Part shown: positions 9,273-18,883 of the stretch, piece after piece
How the letters are laid out: every line of letters begins with the position of its first letter
Numbering within the stretch: position 1 is the stretch's first letter
NCBI GenBank assembly: GCA_041392765.1
Contig: JAWKLL010000002.1
Coordinates: forward strand, 124,001 to 188,000
DNA from: Lewinella sp041392765
Lineage (GTDB): Bacteria; Bacteroidota; Bacteroidia; Chitinophagales; Saprospiraceae
Length of the DNA: 64,000 nucleotides
Direction: 5' to 3'
The notes under the pieces: model-generated
Seen by the model: the letters and a program-made list of their open reading frames with translations, nothing else
What the model was told of the DNA's origin: nothing
Databases searched by the model: none
Made by a program: the position numbers and the translations under genes

Positions 9273-12200
9273 TTAGTTCTTCTTCTTTTCTACCCGTTCT
9301 AAAATACCGAGCAGCACCTCCTTGGCATCCCGCAGGGTGTGCACATCTTCCTTGATGAGTATCAGGTGGCGGGCAGCCTGCTTGAGTTTCAACCCGCGCA
9401 ATACCCCCTCTGTGGATATTAACGCAATGATGTCATTGAAGCGCTGGGTTTCAAAGTACAAGCTTTGGGGGTCTTCCACAAAGTAAGCCCGCATTTTACC
9501 CTCCTTGAGGATAATGCGTTCGAAGCCTAATTTTTTACATTCCCACCGCAGCCGCAGCCCGTCGAATAGTTCCTCCACTTGGGGTGGAATGAGGCCAAAG
9601 CGGTCTCGCAGGGTTTCGCCAAAGCGAAGTAGCCCTTCCTCCGTTTCTATGGCATCCAACTGAGTGTAGAGGTTGAGTCGCTCTTGTATATTTTCTACAT
9701 AGGCATCGGGGATCAGCATCTCCACATCGGTGTCTATTTGGACATCGCGCACGAAGTCTTGCTTTTGCTCCATCTCCTCCCGGAACAAGTCCTGAAATTC
9801 TTTCTCCTTGAGTTCCCGCACCGCCTCATCCAAGATACGCTGGTAGGTTTCGTAGCCTATGTCGGAAATGAATCCGCTTTGCTCTCCCCCCAGCAAGTTG
9901 CCAGCGCCGCGTATATCCAAGTCGCGCATAGCAATATTGAATCCGCTGCCCAGTTCTGTGAAGTCCTCCAAGGTCTTCAGTCGCTGGCGTGCTTCAGGGG
10001 TCAATGCACTCAGCGGCGGTGCCAGTAAGTAGCAGAATGCCTTGGTATTGGAACGGCCCACCCTGCCGCGTAGCTGGTGTAGGTCGCTCAAACCAAACTG
10101 GTTGGCGTTGTTGATAATCATGGTATTGGCATTGGGTATGTCCAGGCCGGTTTCAATAATGTTGGTACACACCAGCACCTCATGTCGGCGGTCGATGAAG
10201 TCGATTAACACAGTTTCCAATTCTTTTGGCTCCATTTGGCCATGCGCCACCGCTACATCCACATCTGGGCACAATTTGCGCACCAACGCAGCCATCTCCG
10301 GCAAGCTTTTTACCCGATTGTGCACAAAAAACACCTGCCCACCTCGGTGTACTTCGTAGTAGATAGCGTCCCGTATCAATTCTTCCGCAAATTGGCGCAC
10401 CTCCGTGTGGATAGGCCGTCGGTTGGGCGGAGGGGTACGCATGACGGATAAATCCCTAGCAGATAATAAGCTGAACTGCAACGTGCGGGGTATAGGCGTA
10501 GCGGTGAGCGTCAGCGTATCCACATTGACTTGCAAGTTGCGAAGTTTTTCCTTGGCAGCTACTCCAAACTTCTGCTCCTCATCGATGATTAACAACCCTA
10601 AGTTTTTGAAATGCAAATCCTTGCTCAGTATAGCATGGGTGCCAATGAGCAAATCTACTTTACCTTCGGTAACGGTCTTGAAAATTTTGTTGCGCTCAGC
10701 AGTAGTGCGGAAACGGTTCACATAGTCTACATTGACACCGAGCGGCTCCAAGCGCTCTTTGAAAGTTCGGTAGTGCTGTAGCGCCAATATGGTAGTAGGC
10801 ACCAACAAGGCCACCTGTTTCCCGCCTTCCACCGCTTTGAACGCGGCACGAACGGCTACTTCCGTTTTACCAAAACCCACATCCCCACAAATCAGGCGAT
10901 CCATGGGATAATCTTTCATCATGTCGGCTTTTACATCTTGGGTAGCCTGAAACTGGTCGGGGGTATCTTCGTAGAGGAAACTCGCTTCCAGCTCGGCTTG
11001 TAGGTAGCTGTCGGGTGGAAACGCAAAACCCGGGCTGGCTTTCCGCTTGGCATATAGCTTGATCAGCGATGCCGCTATGTCTTTTACCTTACTCTTTGTC
11101 TTTGCTTTGAGTATCTTCCAAGCATCCGAACCTATTTTGTTCAGTACAGGCGGCGTGCCGTCGCACCGGAATACCTCGATAATTTGTGCAGAGAGTTGAT
11201 ACCTACATAAAGCAGATCGTTGTTTTTATACACAATCCGTACCGATTCCTGCACCTTTCCATTCACTTCTATCTTCTCCAAGCCACTAAAACGCCCGATG
11301 CCGTGGTCGATGTGCACCACAAAATCGCTAGGCACCAATTCGCGCAGCATCTTCAGGTTAATCGCCTGATCTTTTGTGAACCCGCGCTTGAGTTTATAGC
11401 GGTGGAATCGCTCAAACACCTGATGGTCGGTGTAGCACACCACCTTCAAATCGTGGTCGATGAATCCCTCGTGTATAGCACTCAGTACGGGCCGAAACTG
11501 TATGTGAGCATTCAGATCATTGAAAATAGCATAAAAACGATCAATCTGTTTGGCGTTGTCCGTAAAGATGAAGTTGTCATACCCTTTCGATGAATGGTCT
11601 GTAAGGTCATTGATAAGCAGGTCGAATTGCTTGTTGAATACAGGTTGTAGCGATGTCTGTATTTGCAACGTCTGCTGCACAGCCAAGGGTTGGTCATAAT
11701 CATTCAGGAAAACCAACGGTCTGTCTTGCAACCCAGCCAATATTCTTTTTTCATCTACGAAAGCCTTGTCGCGAAACAGCTCTGCCAAGTCTCCTTCATC
11801 CAATATCGTCATTTTTTGCATCACAGTTGCCGCTTTGCGCCCACACTCCCCTATGCGATCCATCAGTAAGTTCAGATCGGTCATCCAAATGCAGGCATCG
11901 GCGGGCAGCATGTCCAACAGTGCCACCTTATCTTTTTGCTGAAAACGGGTATTGATGTTGGGAACAATAGAAACCGAGGCAATGCGCTGCACCGATAATT
12001 GATCCATAGGATTGAACGTGCGGATGGTTTCCACCTCTTCATCGAACAGCTCTATGCGGTAGGGGAAGTCGTTGCCGTAAGAAAAAATATCGATGATGCC
12101 CCCCCTGATGCTGTACTGCCCCGGCTCATACACGAAATCCTCCCGCGAAAAACCATACTCCGTCAGGATGGCGATGATGGTGGGTACATCCACGTTTTCC

Positions 12201-12646
12201 CCCTGCTTGATTAGAATGCGGTTTTCATTCAATACCTCCGGCGACACCACCATCTCAAACAATGCTTCGGGATAGGTCACCAATATTTCCCCTCCGCTCG
12301 CTGTTTGTGTCAGGCTGTTCACGGCTTCCGTCCGTTGCAAAACCTGATGGGTATCCAACGCCTCAAAATATTGTGGACGCTTAAAGGAGTCTGGAAAAAA
12401 ACGAACGGAGCGTGATGCCAGCAGATTGGCTAAGGTATTTTGCAAGTAAGCCGCCTCTTCTTTGTCATTGGCTACTACGATTTGGTGCACCTCCAACTGC
12501 GTGCTCAGCGCAGCGATCAAAAAACCGTTCACCCCTCCTTTACACCCGCGCACTTGCACCCGCGCACGCGATGCTACTGCTGCTTTCAACTGTTGCACCC
12601 GCGCATCTGCTTCGTACCGCGCCAATAATCCCGATAAATTGCTCAT
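9273..12646 (-). CDS. mfd: Transcription-repair coupling factor Mfd (frame broken once)
   Basis: Superfamily 2 translocase that removes RNA polymerase stalled at DNA lesions and recruits UvrA. Corrected length is about 1124 residues. The N-terminal UvrB-like part includes YPEALFEMVVSPEVL and YGFSREDFVYEPGQYSIRGGIIDIFSYG; the CarD-like polymerase-interacting region has DFVVHIDHGIGRFSGLEKI; the helicase part has GDVGFGKTEVAVRAAF (motif I), DEEQKFG (motif II) and LTATPIPRTLQ (motif III); a TRCF domain closes the protein. One missing base near 11155, within the codons after RYSG, divides it into two conserved reading frames. Because mfd is near-universal, an assembly error is more likely than inactivation. 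Confidence 0.92.
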
Positions 12647-12663
12647 GCTTTTGCTCGCTAAGT

Positions 12664-12786
12664 GACGGATTAAAAATAACTGCCCCCATTTTTGATTCGC
12701 TAAAATTTTCTAAGCAAGCGACTAAAAGGAGCTTGCGTGAAAATATTCGCGAATCGGTAGAAAAAATGGGGGTGGTTATTTCCGTC
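12664..12786. repeat. 123-bp long imperfect hairpin
   Basis: The left arm contains AAATAACTGCCCCCATTTTT and the right arm AAAAATGGGGGTGGTTATTT; pairing continues outward through GACGG/CCGTC and inward through GCAAGC/GCTTGC to a loop near 12725. It lies 18 bp upstream of the mfd start codon, so it is in the leader or promoter side of mfd rather than at a gene end. Confidence 0.7.
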
Positions 12787-12820
12787 TTTTCACTAAGTAA
12801 TTTGACGGAAATTTATTGAA

Positions 12821-12950
12821 CAACTTTTTCTAAAAGATTCGCAAAATGTTTTCACACAATTTTTCCCGATAGCTATCGAAGTTGTCTAAAAAATCGTGAT
12901 TAATTGTGCAGAAAATTTTTCCGAATCAAAAGTTGTGCAATTAATTTTTT
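12821..12950. repeat. Palindromic terminator-like repeats with copies elsewhere in the window
   Basis: Two units lie here. The 24-mer at 12821-12844 recurs in reverse orientation at 57216-57239 with one mismatch. The 21-mer at 12916-12936 recurs exactly at 45649-45669. Both distant copies are the inner part of a strong terminator hairpin, so this stretch looks like a cluster of the same dispersed hairpin family. It also contains CGATAGCTATCG at 12867-12878. Confidence 0.65.
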
Positions 12951-13821
12951 TCCGTCTCTAAAAGGCGATGAAAAAATAAAGTTTCACTTTCGCCCCGATA
13001 CTGATCCACAAATATACAGCCTTGCCCGGTTTTAGACATACTCTTGCTGGTAAGTCTTGTGTAGCAAACCGTCTTAGGGGCATCCACTACGCCTCGTACA
13101 CTCGGCTAGTGTCGGGCTGTCTGCTACTGTGGCTTCCGTTGGTCGCCACATTCGCGCCCATCCCTATGCCAGCTCACTCCGTTCGCCAGGCTCATGGCGT
13201 TGCCATTCGCATCCAGCGAAATAAATTTTTTTTCAGTCATCAAAAATATTTACACCCTTCAAAAGCACCGTTCCTTGCCACTTTATACCCGAATCATAAA
13301 CGAATTATTTTTTTTCATATAAGCTTGTAATTTTCATACCCCTTCCCCGTTATTACCTTCGACTTCAAAACGGGAGACGCATCTCACTATTTTCGGTGCG
13401 AAGCCCTCCTATCCATGCACCGGAATGTTGGCTGCCATCTGCGGCTAGCATCCTACCATGTTACGACCCCATCCTTTGAACATGTCATTCGTAGCTAATT
13501 GTCTTTTCAATTGGCTCTCACCTCAGTTTTGATTCGCGTAAACACTAGTTTTTTCGGTGTGTAGCAGGGGTATTTATACCTTCCTGCAACACTTGCTGCT
13601 TGTTGGCTTCAAGGCGCCTGAGGCTGGCTGGCAACCGACTGGTCTATCTGTGACAGATACGCCAAACAACTACTTTTTGCCCCTTGTATTTAGCAACTAT
13701 TTTTGGGCAAGGTGGGCATGATAAAGGAATGCGTCGGGCACAGATGATGTGCTTTCTAAGGGGAATGGACGTATATCGGAGTCATGCCGCACGGCCCGGT
13801 ACCCAAAAACTTCGAATCATC

Positions 13822-16296
13822 ATGAGAGTGATGCAACTACTCTGGCTATGTATCATAGCCGTGCAAGCCAACCTTTTGGCACAATCTTCCACCCTTCCTA
13901 TGCGCCCTGCCGAGCGTGTACAGGCAGTCGCCACTCATTTGCAGCAACAACCCCTTGAAGTAGTTTTTGATAGGGATGCTGCCCGCCACACGCCCGTTGA
14001 AGGAATCACCGATTTAGTGCCACTTACCCTCCGAACGGAAGAAAGCGAAGCCCTCCGCCAGTTGGCACCAGCAGTACTGCGTTTGGCGCTTCCCACGGGG
14101 GATGGCACAGCTATCGAACTGCACCTTACTCGGGTGGAGATGCCCGCTTACTTCCTAACAACCAGTGCTGACGGGGCTTCTGTTTACCAAACCATTACAC
14201 CCGGCCTCCACTACCAAGGCATCGTAGCCGGCGAACCAGAATCATTGGTTGCCATCAGCTTGAATGGAGGGGAATGGTCGGGATTGGTGAGCCGTTCCCG
14301 CGCCTCCGGCAACTGGGTGCTGGCTAAACAACCCTCAACAGATGTGGCCACGGAAGGTAGTGACCGCTATGTTTTTTATTCCGATGCTTCCCTTTTTCAA
14401 CAGCAACATTTCGCTTGTGCTACACCTGATACTGGTGAGGGCTACTTGCGCGAGGAACTGTCTGAAATGGCCGAACAGGCCCGCGACCTCAATGATTGTG
14501 TGCAAATCTATTTCGAGGTCAATTACGACATTTTCCAAGAAAAAGGCAGCGTGCAGGCCGCCACGCAGTACGTAGAGGCGCTGTTTAATCAGGTGAGCTT
14601 GCTCTACAATAACGAGCAAATTAAGATGAGCATTTCTGAAATCATGGTCTGGAACACACCCAGTCCCTACACCAGCACCAGTAGTGGGCAGATGTTGACG
14701 ACCTTCCAGCAAACACGTACATCTTTCAATGGCGACTTGGCACAACTACTGTCTTACCGCGCCAGCGGAGGAATAGCTGTGGTAAACGGACTTTGCCACC
14801 CCTACACCCTTGCCAAAATGAGCTACGCTGGAATTGGTGCCACCTTCAATGCCGTGCCTACTTACTCATGGTCGGTCATGGTTGTTACCCATGAACTGGG
14901 GCATTTGCTGGGGTCGCAACACACCCATGCTTGTGTCTGGAATGGCAATAATACCGCTATTGATGGTTGCCCGGGCTATACCGAAGGCGGTTGTGCAAAC
15001 CCGGGCACACCTGCGGGAGGAGGCACGGTAATGTCCTATTGCCACTTGACACAATCGGGCATCAACCTCAACGCAGGATTTGGCACTCAACCCGGCAATC
15101 TCATTCGCAATCGCGTTGCGGCAGCCTCCTGCCTGTCGGCTTGTGCTACCACAGGTGGCGGCGGTTCAGGTGGCAACCCACCACCCACTACGCCTGCCTG
15201 CACCCAAGAGCAACTGTTCCTGCGGCTACAACTGGATACCTACAGCCCTGAAACAACTTGGGCTATCACCAATGCACAGGGAGCAATCGTAGCGCAGGGA
15301 GGGCCTTATCCCAAGACCCGAGCCAACCAATTGGTGATAGATACGCTTTGCCTGCCACAAGGGTGTTACAGCTTTCGTATCAACGACAGCTACAACGATG
15401 GGATTTGCTGCACCTATGGCCAAGGTAGTTACGCACTCATCGACAACAGCCAGCAGGTGTTGGCGCAAGGTGGCGCGTTCCCGGCTTCTGAAACTACTTC
15501 CTTCTGCTTGCCTTTCGTACCCGATACGGGCGACGATGATTGCACGCCCATCAATTTCAATGAGTGGACTATCCAATCTTTTGGTATCAACCAAGATGCT
15601 GGGCAATATGCTGTTCAAGACGATGGTGCTACGCTTTATATCGCCAATAATGCCTGGAAATCTATCCCACTATCCTATCAAGTGACTCGCAATACCGTCA
15701 TTTCTTTCGACTTCAAATCCACCCGAGAAGGGGAAATACACGGTATCGGCTTCGACAATGATAATGGCATCTCTTACAGCTACACGTTCAAGGTGCATGG
15801 TATTCAAAATTGGGGCATAACCCAGTTCGACAATTACACGGGTGGTAACCAGTGGCAATCCTACACCATTCCTGTGGGGGATTTTTATATCGGCAATATG
15901 AACCGCCTGTTTTTCTGCGCCGACCACGACGGGGGAACTCGTGATGGCAATGCTTGGTTCCGCAACCTGAGAATTTACGAAGGAGAGGACTGTGGCATCA
16001 ACCTCCAGCCCGGTACAGGAACGGCTTCTTTGGCAACGCCGGAAAATGTGCTGTCCGTCTATCCCAACCCCGCAACAGGAAGCAACATTCAAATGACGGT
16101 AAGAACCCCCTTAACAGGCCAAGCTCATTGGCAAATCATCAGCCTCACAGGGCAGGTGATGCAAACGAAGGAATGTTATGTGGCTGCGAGTCAATATGAG
16201 GAAAGCATCCCCGTGGGGCAGCTTCCTCCCGGCACTTACCTGCTTCGCTGGCGCGACACCAACGGGGAAACCACACAGCGCTTTAGCGTACAATAA
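13822..16296 (+). CDS. Secreted zinc metalloprotease (reprolysin-like) with T9SS sorting domain
   Basis: Exported peptidase of about 824 residues. A signal peptide (MQLLWLCIIAVQANLLAQ) is followed by a propeptide-like region and the metzincin catalytic motif THELGHLLGSQHTHACVW, in which three His bind zinc and Glu is catalytic. A downstream Met (TVMSYCHL) fits the Met-turn. After a Gly/Pro linker comes a Cys-rich repeat typical of Bacteroidota surface proteins (DTLCLPQGCYSFRINDSY), then a jelly-roll-like domain (NAWFRNLRIYEGED), and finally a type A T9SS domain (LSVYPNPATGSN to the C-terminus). I took the ATG at 13822 because it gives the signal peptide; the frame is open further upstream. 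The frame is intact. Confidence 0.88.
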   Translation: MRVMQLLWLCIIAVQANLLAQSSTLPMRPAERVQAVATHLQQQPLEVVFDRDAARHTPVEGITDLVPLTLRTEESEALRQLAPAVLRLALPTGDGTAIELHLTRVEMPAYFLTTSADGASVYQTITPGLHYQGIVAGEPESLVAISLNGGEWSGLVSRSRASGNWVLAKQPSTDVATEGSDRYVFYSDASLFQQQHFACATPDTGEGYLREELSEMAEQARDLNDCVQIYFEVNYDIFQEKGSVQAATQYVEALFNQVSLLYNNEQIKMSISEIMVWNTPSPYTSTSSGQMLTTFQQTRTSFNGDLAQLLSYRASGGIAVVNGLCHPYTLAKMSYAGIGATFNAVPTYSWSVMVVTHELGHLLGSQHTHACVWNGNNTAIDGCPGYTEGGCANPGTPAGGGTVMSYCHLTQSGINLNAGFGTQPGNLIRNRVAAASCLSACATTGGGGSGGNPPPTTPACTQEQLFLRLQLDTYSPETTWAITNAQGAIVAQGGPYPKTRANQLVIDTLCLPQGCYSFRINDSYNDGICCTYGQGSYALIDNSQQVLAQGGAFPASETTSFCLPFVPDTGDDDCTPINFNEWTIQSFGINQDAGQYAVQDDGATLYIANNAWKSIPLSYQVTRNTVISFDFKSTREGEIHGIGFDNDNGISYSYTFKVHGIQNWGITQFDNYTGGNQWQSYTIPVGDFYIGNMNRLFFCADHDGGTRDGNAWFRNLRIYEGEDCGINLQPGTGTASLATPENVLSVYPNPATGSNIQMTVRTPLTGQAHWQIISLTGQVMQTKECYVAASQYEESIPVGQLPPGTYLLRWRDTNGETTQRFSVQ

Positions 16297-16380
16297 CCCC
16301 ACACAGCCCATAACCAATAGGCATCTGCTGAACGGCGATGCCAACCTACACCAAGATTTTTTTTTACGCGAATCTTTTTT

Positions 16381-16415
16381 GGAAGGCTCTGCATTTGCAG
16401 AGTCTTCCGTTTTTC
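16381..16415 (+). terminator. Rho-independent terminator after the metalloprotease
   Basis: GGAAGgCTCTGC and GCAGAGtCTTCC form a 12-bp stem with one mismatch around a 4-nt loop, followed by GTTTTTC. It lies 84 bp after the metalloprotease stop. Confidence 0.75.
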
Positions 16416-16719
16416 TATACCACAGTAAGGTTGGATAAAAGGAATACAAAAAAACAAACAACGCTTCAAGTAGGGGTACGATAATGTATTTCGCATCAGT
16501 TATAAGTAATACATTATTTCACAGTGGGGCTGTGAAAAAGGGAGCGAACAGCACTTGACTTGAGGAATTGTTGTTAAGAGAATTTCTAAATGAATGATTA
16601 ACCCATTAGGAAATCTTGTCAACGCCGTTCCATCGTACTTTCAAGCAGCCCAATAGCGTTAGTGATATGGTGGACTATTTTCGCCCACATATCATAAGCG
16701 CTAATAAAATGGTTGACCC
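16416..16719. other. Non-coding stretch before the head-GIN gene
   Basis: About 300 bp without a recognisable gene or repeat. It probably holds the promoter of the following gene, but no clear TTG/TAnnTTTG pair is visible. Confidence 0.5.
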
Positions 16720-17392
16720 ATGAAACAGTTATTTGCGTATTTTTTTATACTTTTTGCCACTACCAGTGCCGTGGCACAATCGGATCGTGTAATCGGTGAT
16801 TTTCAGGAACTTACCGTCAGCGGCAACATTGAAGTAATCCTTGAGAAAGGCGAAACAGGACATTTGTACTTTGGAAGGGGAGGCTTCACCTGATGACCTC
16901 AATATCACCTTACAAGGCAATCGCCTCAAGTTGAGTATGGTAGATGGTTGGGTGAAAAATGATGGCCGATTGCGTATTAGGCTGCAATACAACCAGCTCT
17001 CCCATATTCGGGTGTTGGCAGGTGCGGTATTGGAAAGCCGTGCGGTACTCACCGCCGACCATTTAGAAATAAAAGGGGGCAGCGGGGCTGAAGTAACCCT
17101 TGAGATTGCTGCCAAAACGCTAGAAGGAGCCGCCGTGGAAGGTGCACGGGTCATGCTGAATGGTACAGTAGATATGCAATACGCCAGTGCCGCCACAGGA
17201 GGGCTGTACGATGCCGCTCGGCTACTAGGCGCCCATACCGATGTGAAAGCCAATACAGGAGGCGAGGCCCACGTATATGCCTCTGAGTATCTCGATGCTG
17301 CCGCTAATACAGGTGGCAGAATACGCTACGATGGCGACCCTGAAAAGCGTTTCACCAAAACCAACCTCGCTGGAGAAATCAGGGGTTTTTAA
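16720..17392 (+). CDS. Secreted head-GIN (DUF2807) domain protein (frame broken once)
   Basis: Exported beta-solenoid protein of about 223 residues after correction. The N-terminus MKQLFAYFFILFATTSAVAQ is a signal peptide. Next comes DFQELTVSGNIEVILEKGE, the standard opening of the putative auto-transporter adhesin head-GIN domain, and then repetitive short beta strands (LRIRLQYNQLSHIRVLAGAV, LEIKGGSGAEVTLEI). The frame changes near 16853, best explained by one extra A in the run after GGCG. The C-terminus overlaps the convergent alkB gene by 14 bp. Its function is unknown; the family is thought to be cell-surface. Confidence 0.75.
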
Positions 17393-18421
17393 TCCTCAGT
17401 AGGGGGTGCATCACGCGAAACCACAAAGGGGGCAGCATAGCCAGCAAGATAGAGGCTGGGTATCCATAAGGCAAGATAAGAGCTTCATCCTGATGATCCA
17501 GTACTTGGTATTTCTTGCTGGCTATGTAGTGATGGTCGGAGTGCCGCGTGAGTTCGTACAGCATAATGCGCCCTAAGTGGTAGTTGGCATCTCCAGCAGT
17601 GGCGCGGCAATACTCGTTCGTATTTGCCGTTTGGCAACCGCTCCCGCATCAGGCCATAATGTTCCACATAATTGATAGATTCCAACAGCAGTACACCTAT
17701 CAGGCCCGCTATTATCACCGACATCGCGCCCCACCAGTGGGTACAAAGTAGGGATATTACCACCACATACACCACCTGCAAAAGAGTAAACCCAATCATT
17801 TGGTTGCCTATACTCACAACGGGCTTACCTTCCCGCTTCAAGCGAATCGATTCCAACGACCAAGCGTGTAGCCAAGATTTCCACATCGATCGAATCCAAA
17901 AAGCATACAACCACTCGCCTTTGCGCGCCGTAGCGGATCATCTGGAGTGGCAACGTACTTGTGATGCCCTCGGTTGTGCTCAATGAAAAAGTGTTGATAC
18001 AAGTATAGCCAAAGTAGTAGCAACGATAGTGCTTGCTCTATCTTGCCCGGTCGGTGTCCCAACTCATGGGCAACGTTGATACCACAAGTACCCAACACAA
18101 TCCCCACCGACGCTATCCAGCCGAACCATTCCATCTGGGTGAAGCTACCTGTATTTAAACGGTAGATGAATAACCCCAACAAGCCAAAAACAATGGGAAC
18201 ATTGAGGTACAACAACCAGTCGAACAGCACATCTTCCAAGTAAGATGCTCGATCCTCCTCCGGAATGTTTTTTGTAGATTGTGGCAAAATAGGCTCTGCC
18301 AATGGAATAAGTACGAACGACAAAACGACCGTCCCCTGTATGATGCCCAACCGCCCCATAGCAACCCTACATAAGCTGCAAGCGGTATCAGGTAAGCCAT
18401 TAAATACTTTGCTTGTCTCAT
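17379..18421 (-). CDS. alkB: Alkane 1-monooxygenase AlkB (frame broken three times)
   Basis: Integral membrane non-haem di-iron hydroxylase that oxidises medium-chain alkanes at the terminal carbon. Corrected length is about 347 residues. The His signature clusters are all present: NVAHELGHRPG, EHNRGHHKYVATPDDP, NYVEHYGL and LTRHSDHHY. Breaks lie near 18337 (missing base in a G run), 17942 (missing base after DDP) and 17595 (extra base before DANYHLG); all pieces between them align with the family. The start MRQAKYLMAYLIPLAAYVG at 18421 is a typical AlkB N-terminus. A -7 box TATATTTG reads toward it at 18510-18503. No rubredoxin or reductase gene is adjacent, so the electron donor must be encoded elsewhere. 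Confidence 0.82.
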
Positions 18422-18883
18422 AACAATGGGTTTTTGCTAGTCCGTAATACACAGCCAGCGATTCCAGCTCCAAAGTGGCAGACTGAGTGGTTACGGTTGC
18501 TACAAATATATGTTTTTTATTGAATAGTAAAATGAACCGCTTGGTTTTCTATTCAAAAGCCGACCAAGCAGCAGCTATGCAATAGCTTAAGCGGTTCTAA
18601 ATTTACCGTGGTTTACTGCATATATAGCCAAATACACGGAACAAAGCACGCTTTTTACACCACATTTGCATGTCATTCATTATCATTGTGGTGTTTATTA
18701 GTTTTTGTAGGGGCCCCCTTGGCAAAGCCAAGGCCGGGTGCTTTGCTGCATCACCTACGGCCTCCTTGGGTCGGCCTTCGGTGGTTCCGCGTCGCCCCCT
18801 GGTCCGGAGGGGTCTTGAAAATGAGGCGGCACTTCCACTCCTATCGCAATTCATCCAAATCTGACTTAATCATATATCCATTT
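18422..18883. other. Divergent promoter region of alkB and the M14 peptidase, with GC-rich repeat block
   Basis: Holds the candidate alkB -7 box (18503-18510), an inverted repeat GAACCGCTT (18534-18542) / AAGCGGTTC (18589-18597), and a GC-rich block at about 18705-18830 that starts with the hairpin CCTTGG-CAAAG-CCAAGG (18717-18733). The open frame that extends the peptidase upstream across this block is composition-driven and is not part of the gene. Confidence 0.6.

Larger units (their letters stand above)
12647..13821. other. 1.2-kb repeat-rich gap between mfd and the metalloprotease
   Basis: No convincing gene. From the mfd side it holds a long hairpin (12664-12786), a smaller hairpin ATTTCCGTC/GACGGAAAT (12778-12811), a second set of palindromes (12821-12950), one truncated end of the snap-back element (13031-13043), and a GC-rich block (about 13060-13215). 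Short open frames through the GC-rich block have no recognisable product. The remainder (13220-13821) shows nothing I can identify. Confidence 0.7.

Noticed and set aside
13022..13330. A 102-codon open frame in the gap after mfd
   Set aside because: It lies in a GC-rich repeat block that starts inside a snap-back element end; no leader or family feature is visible.
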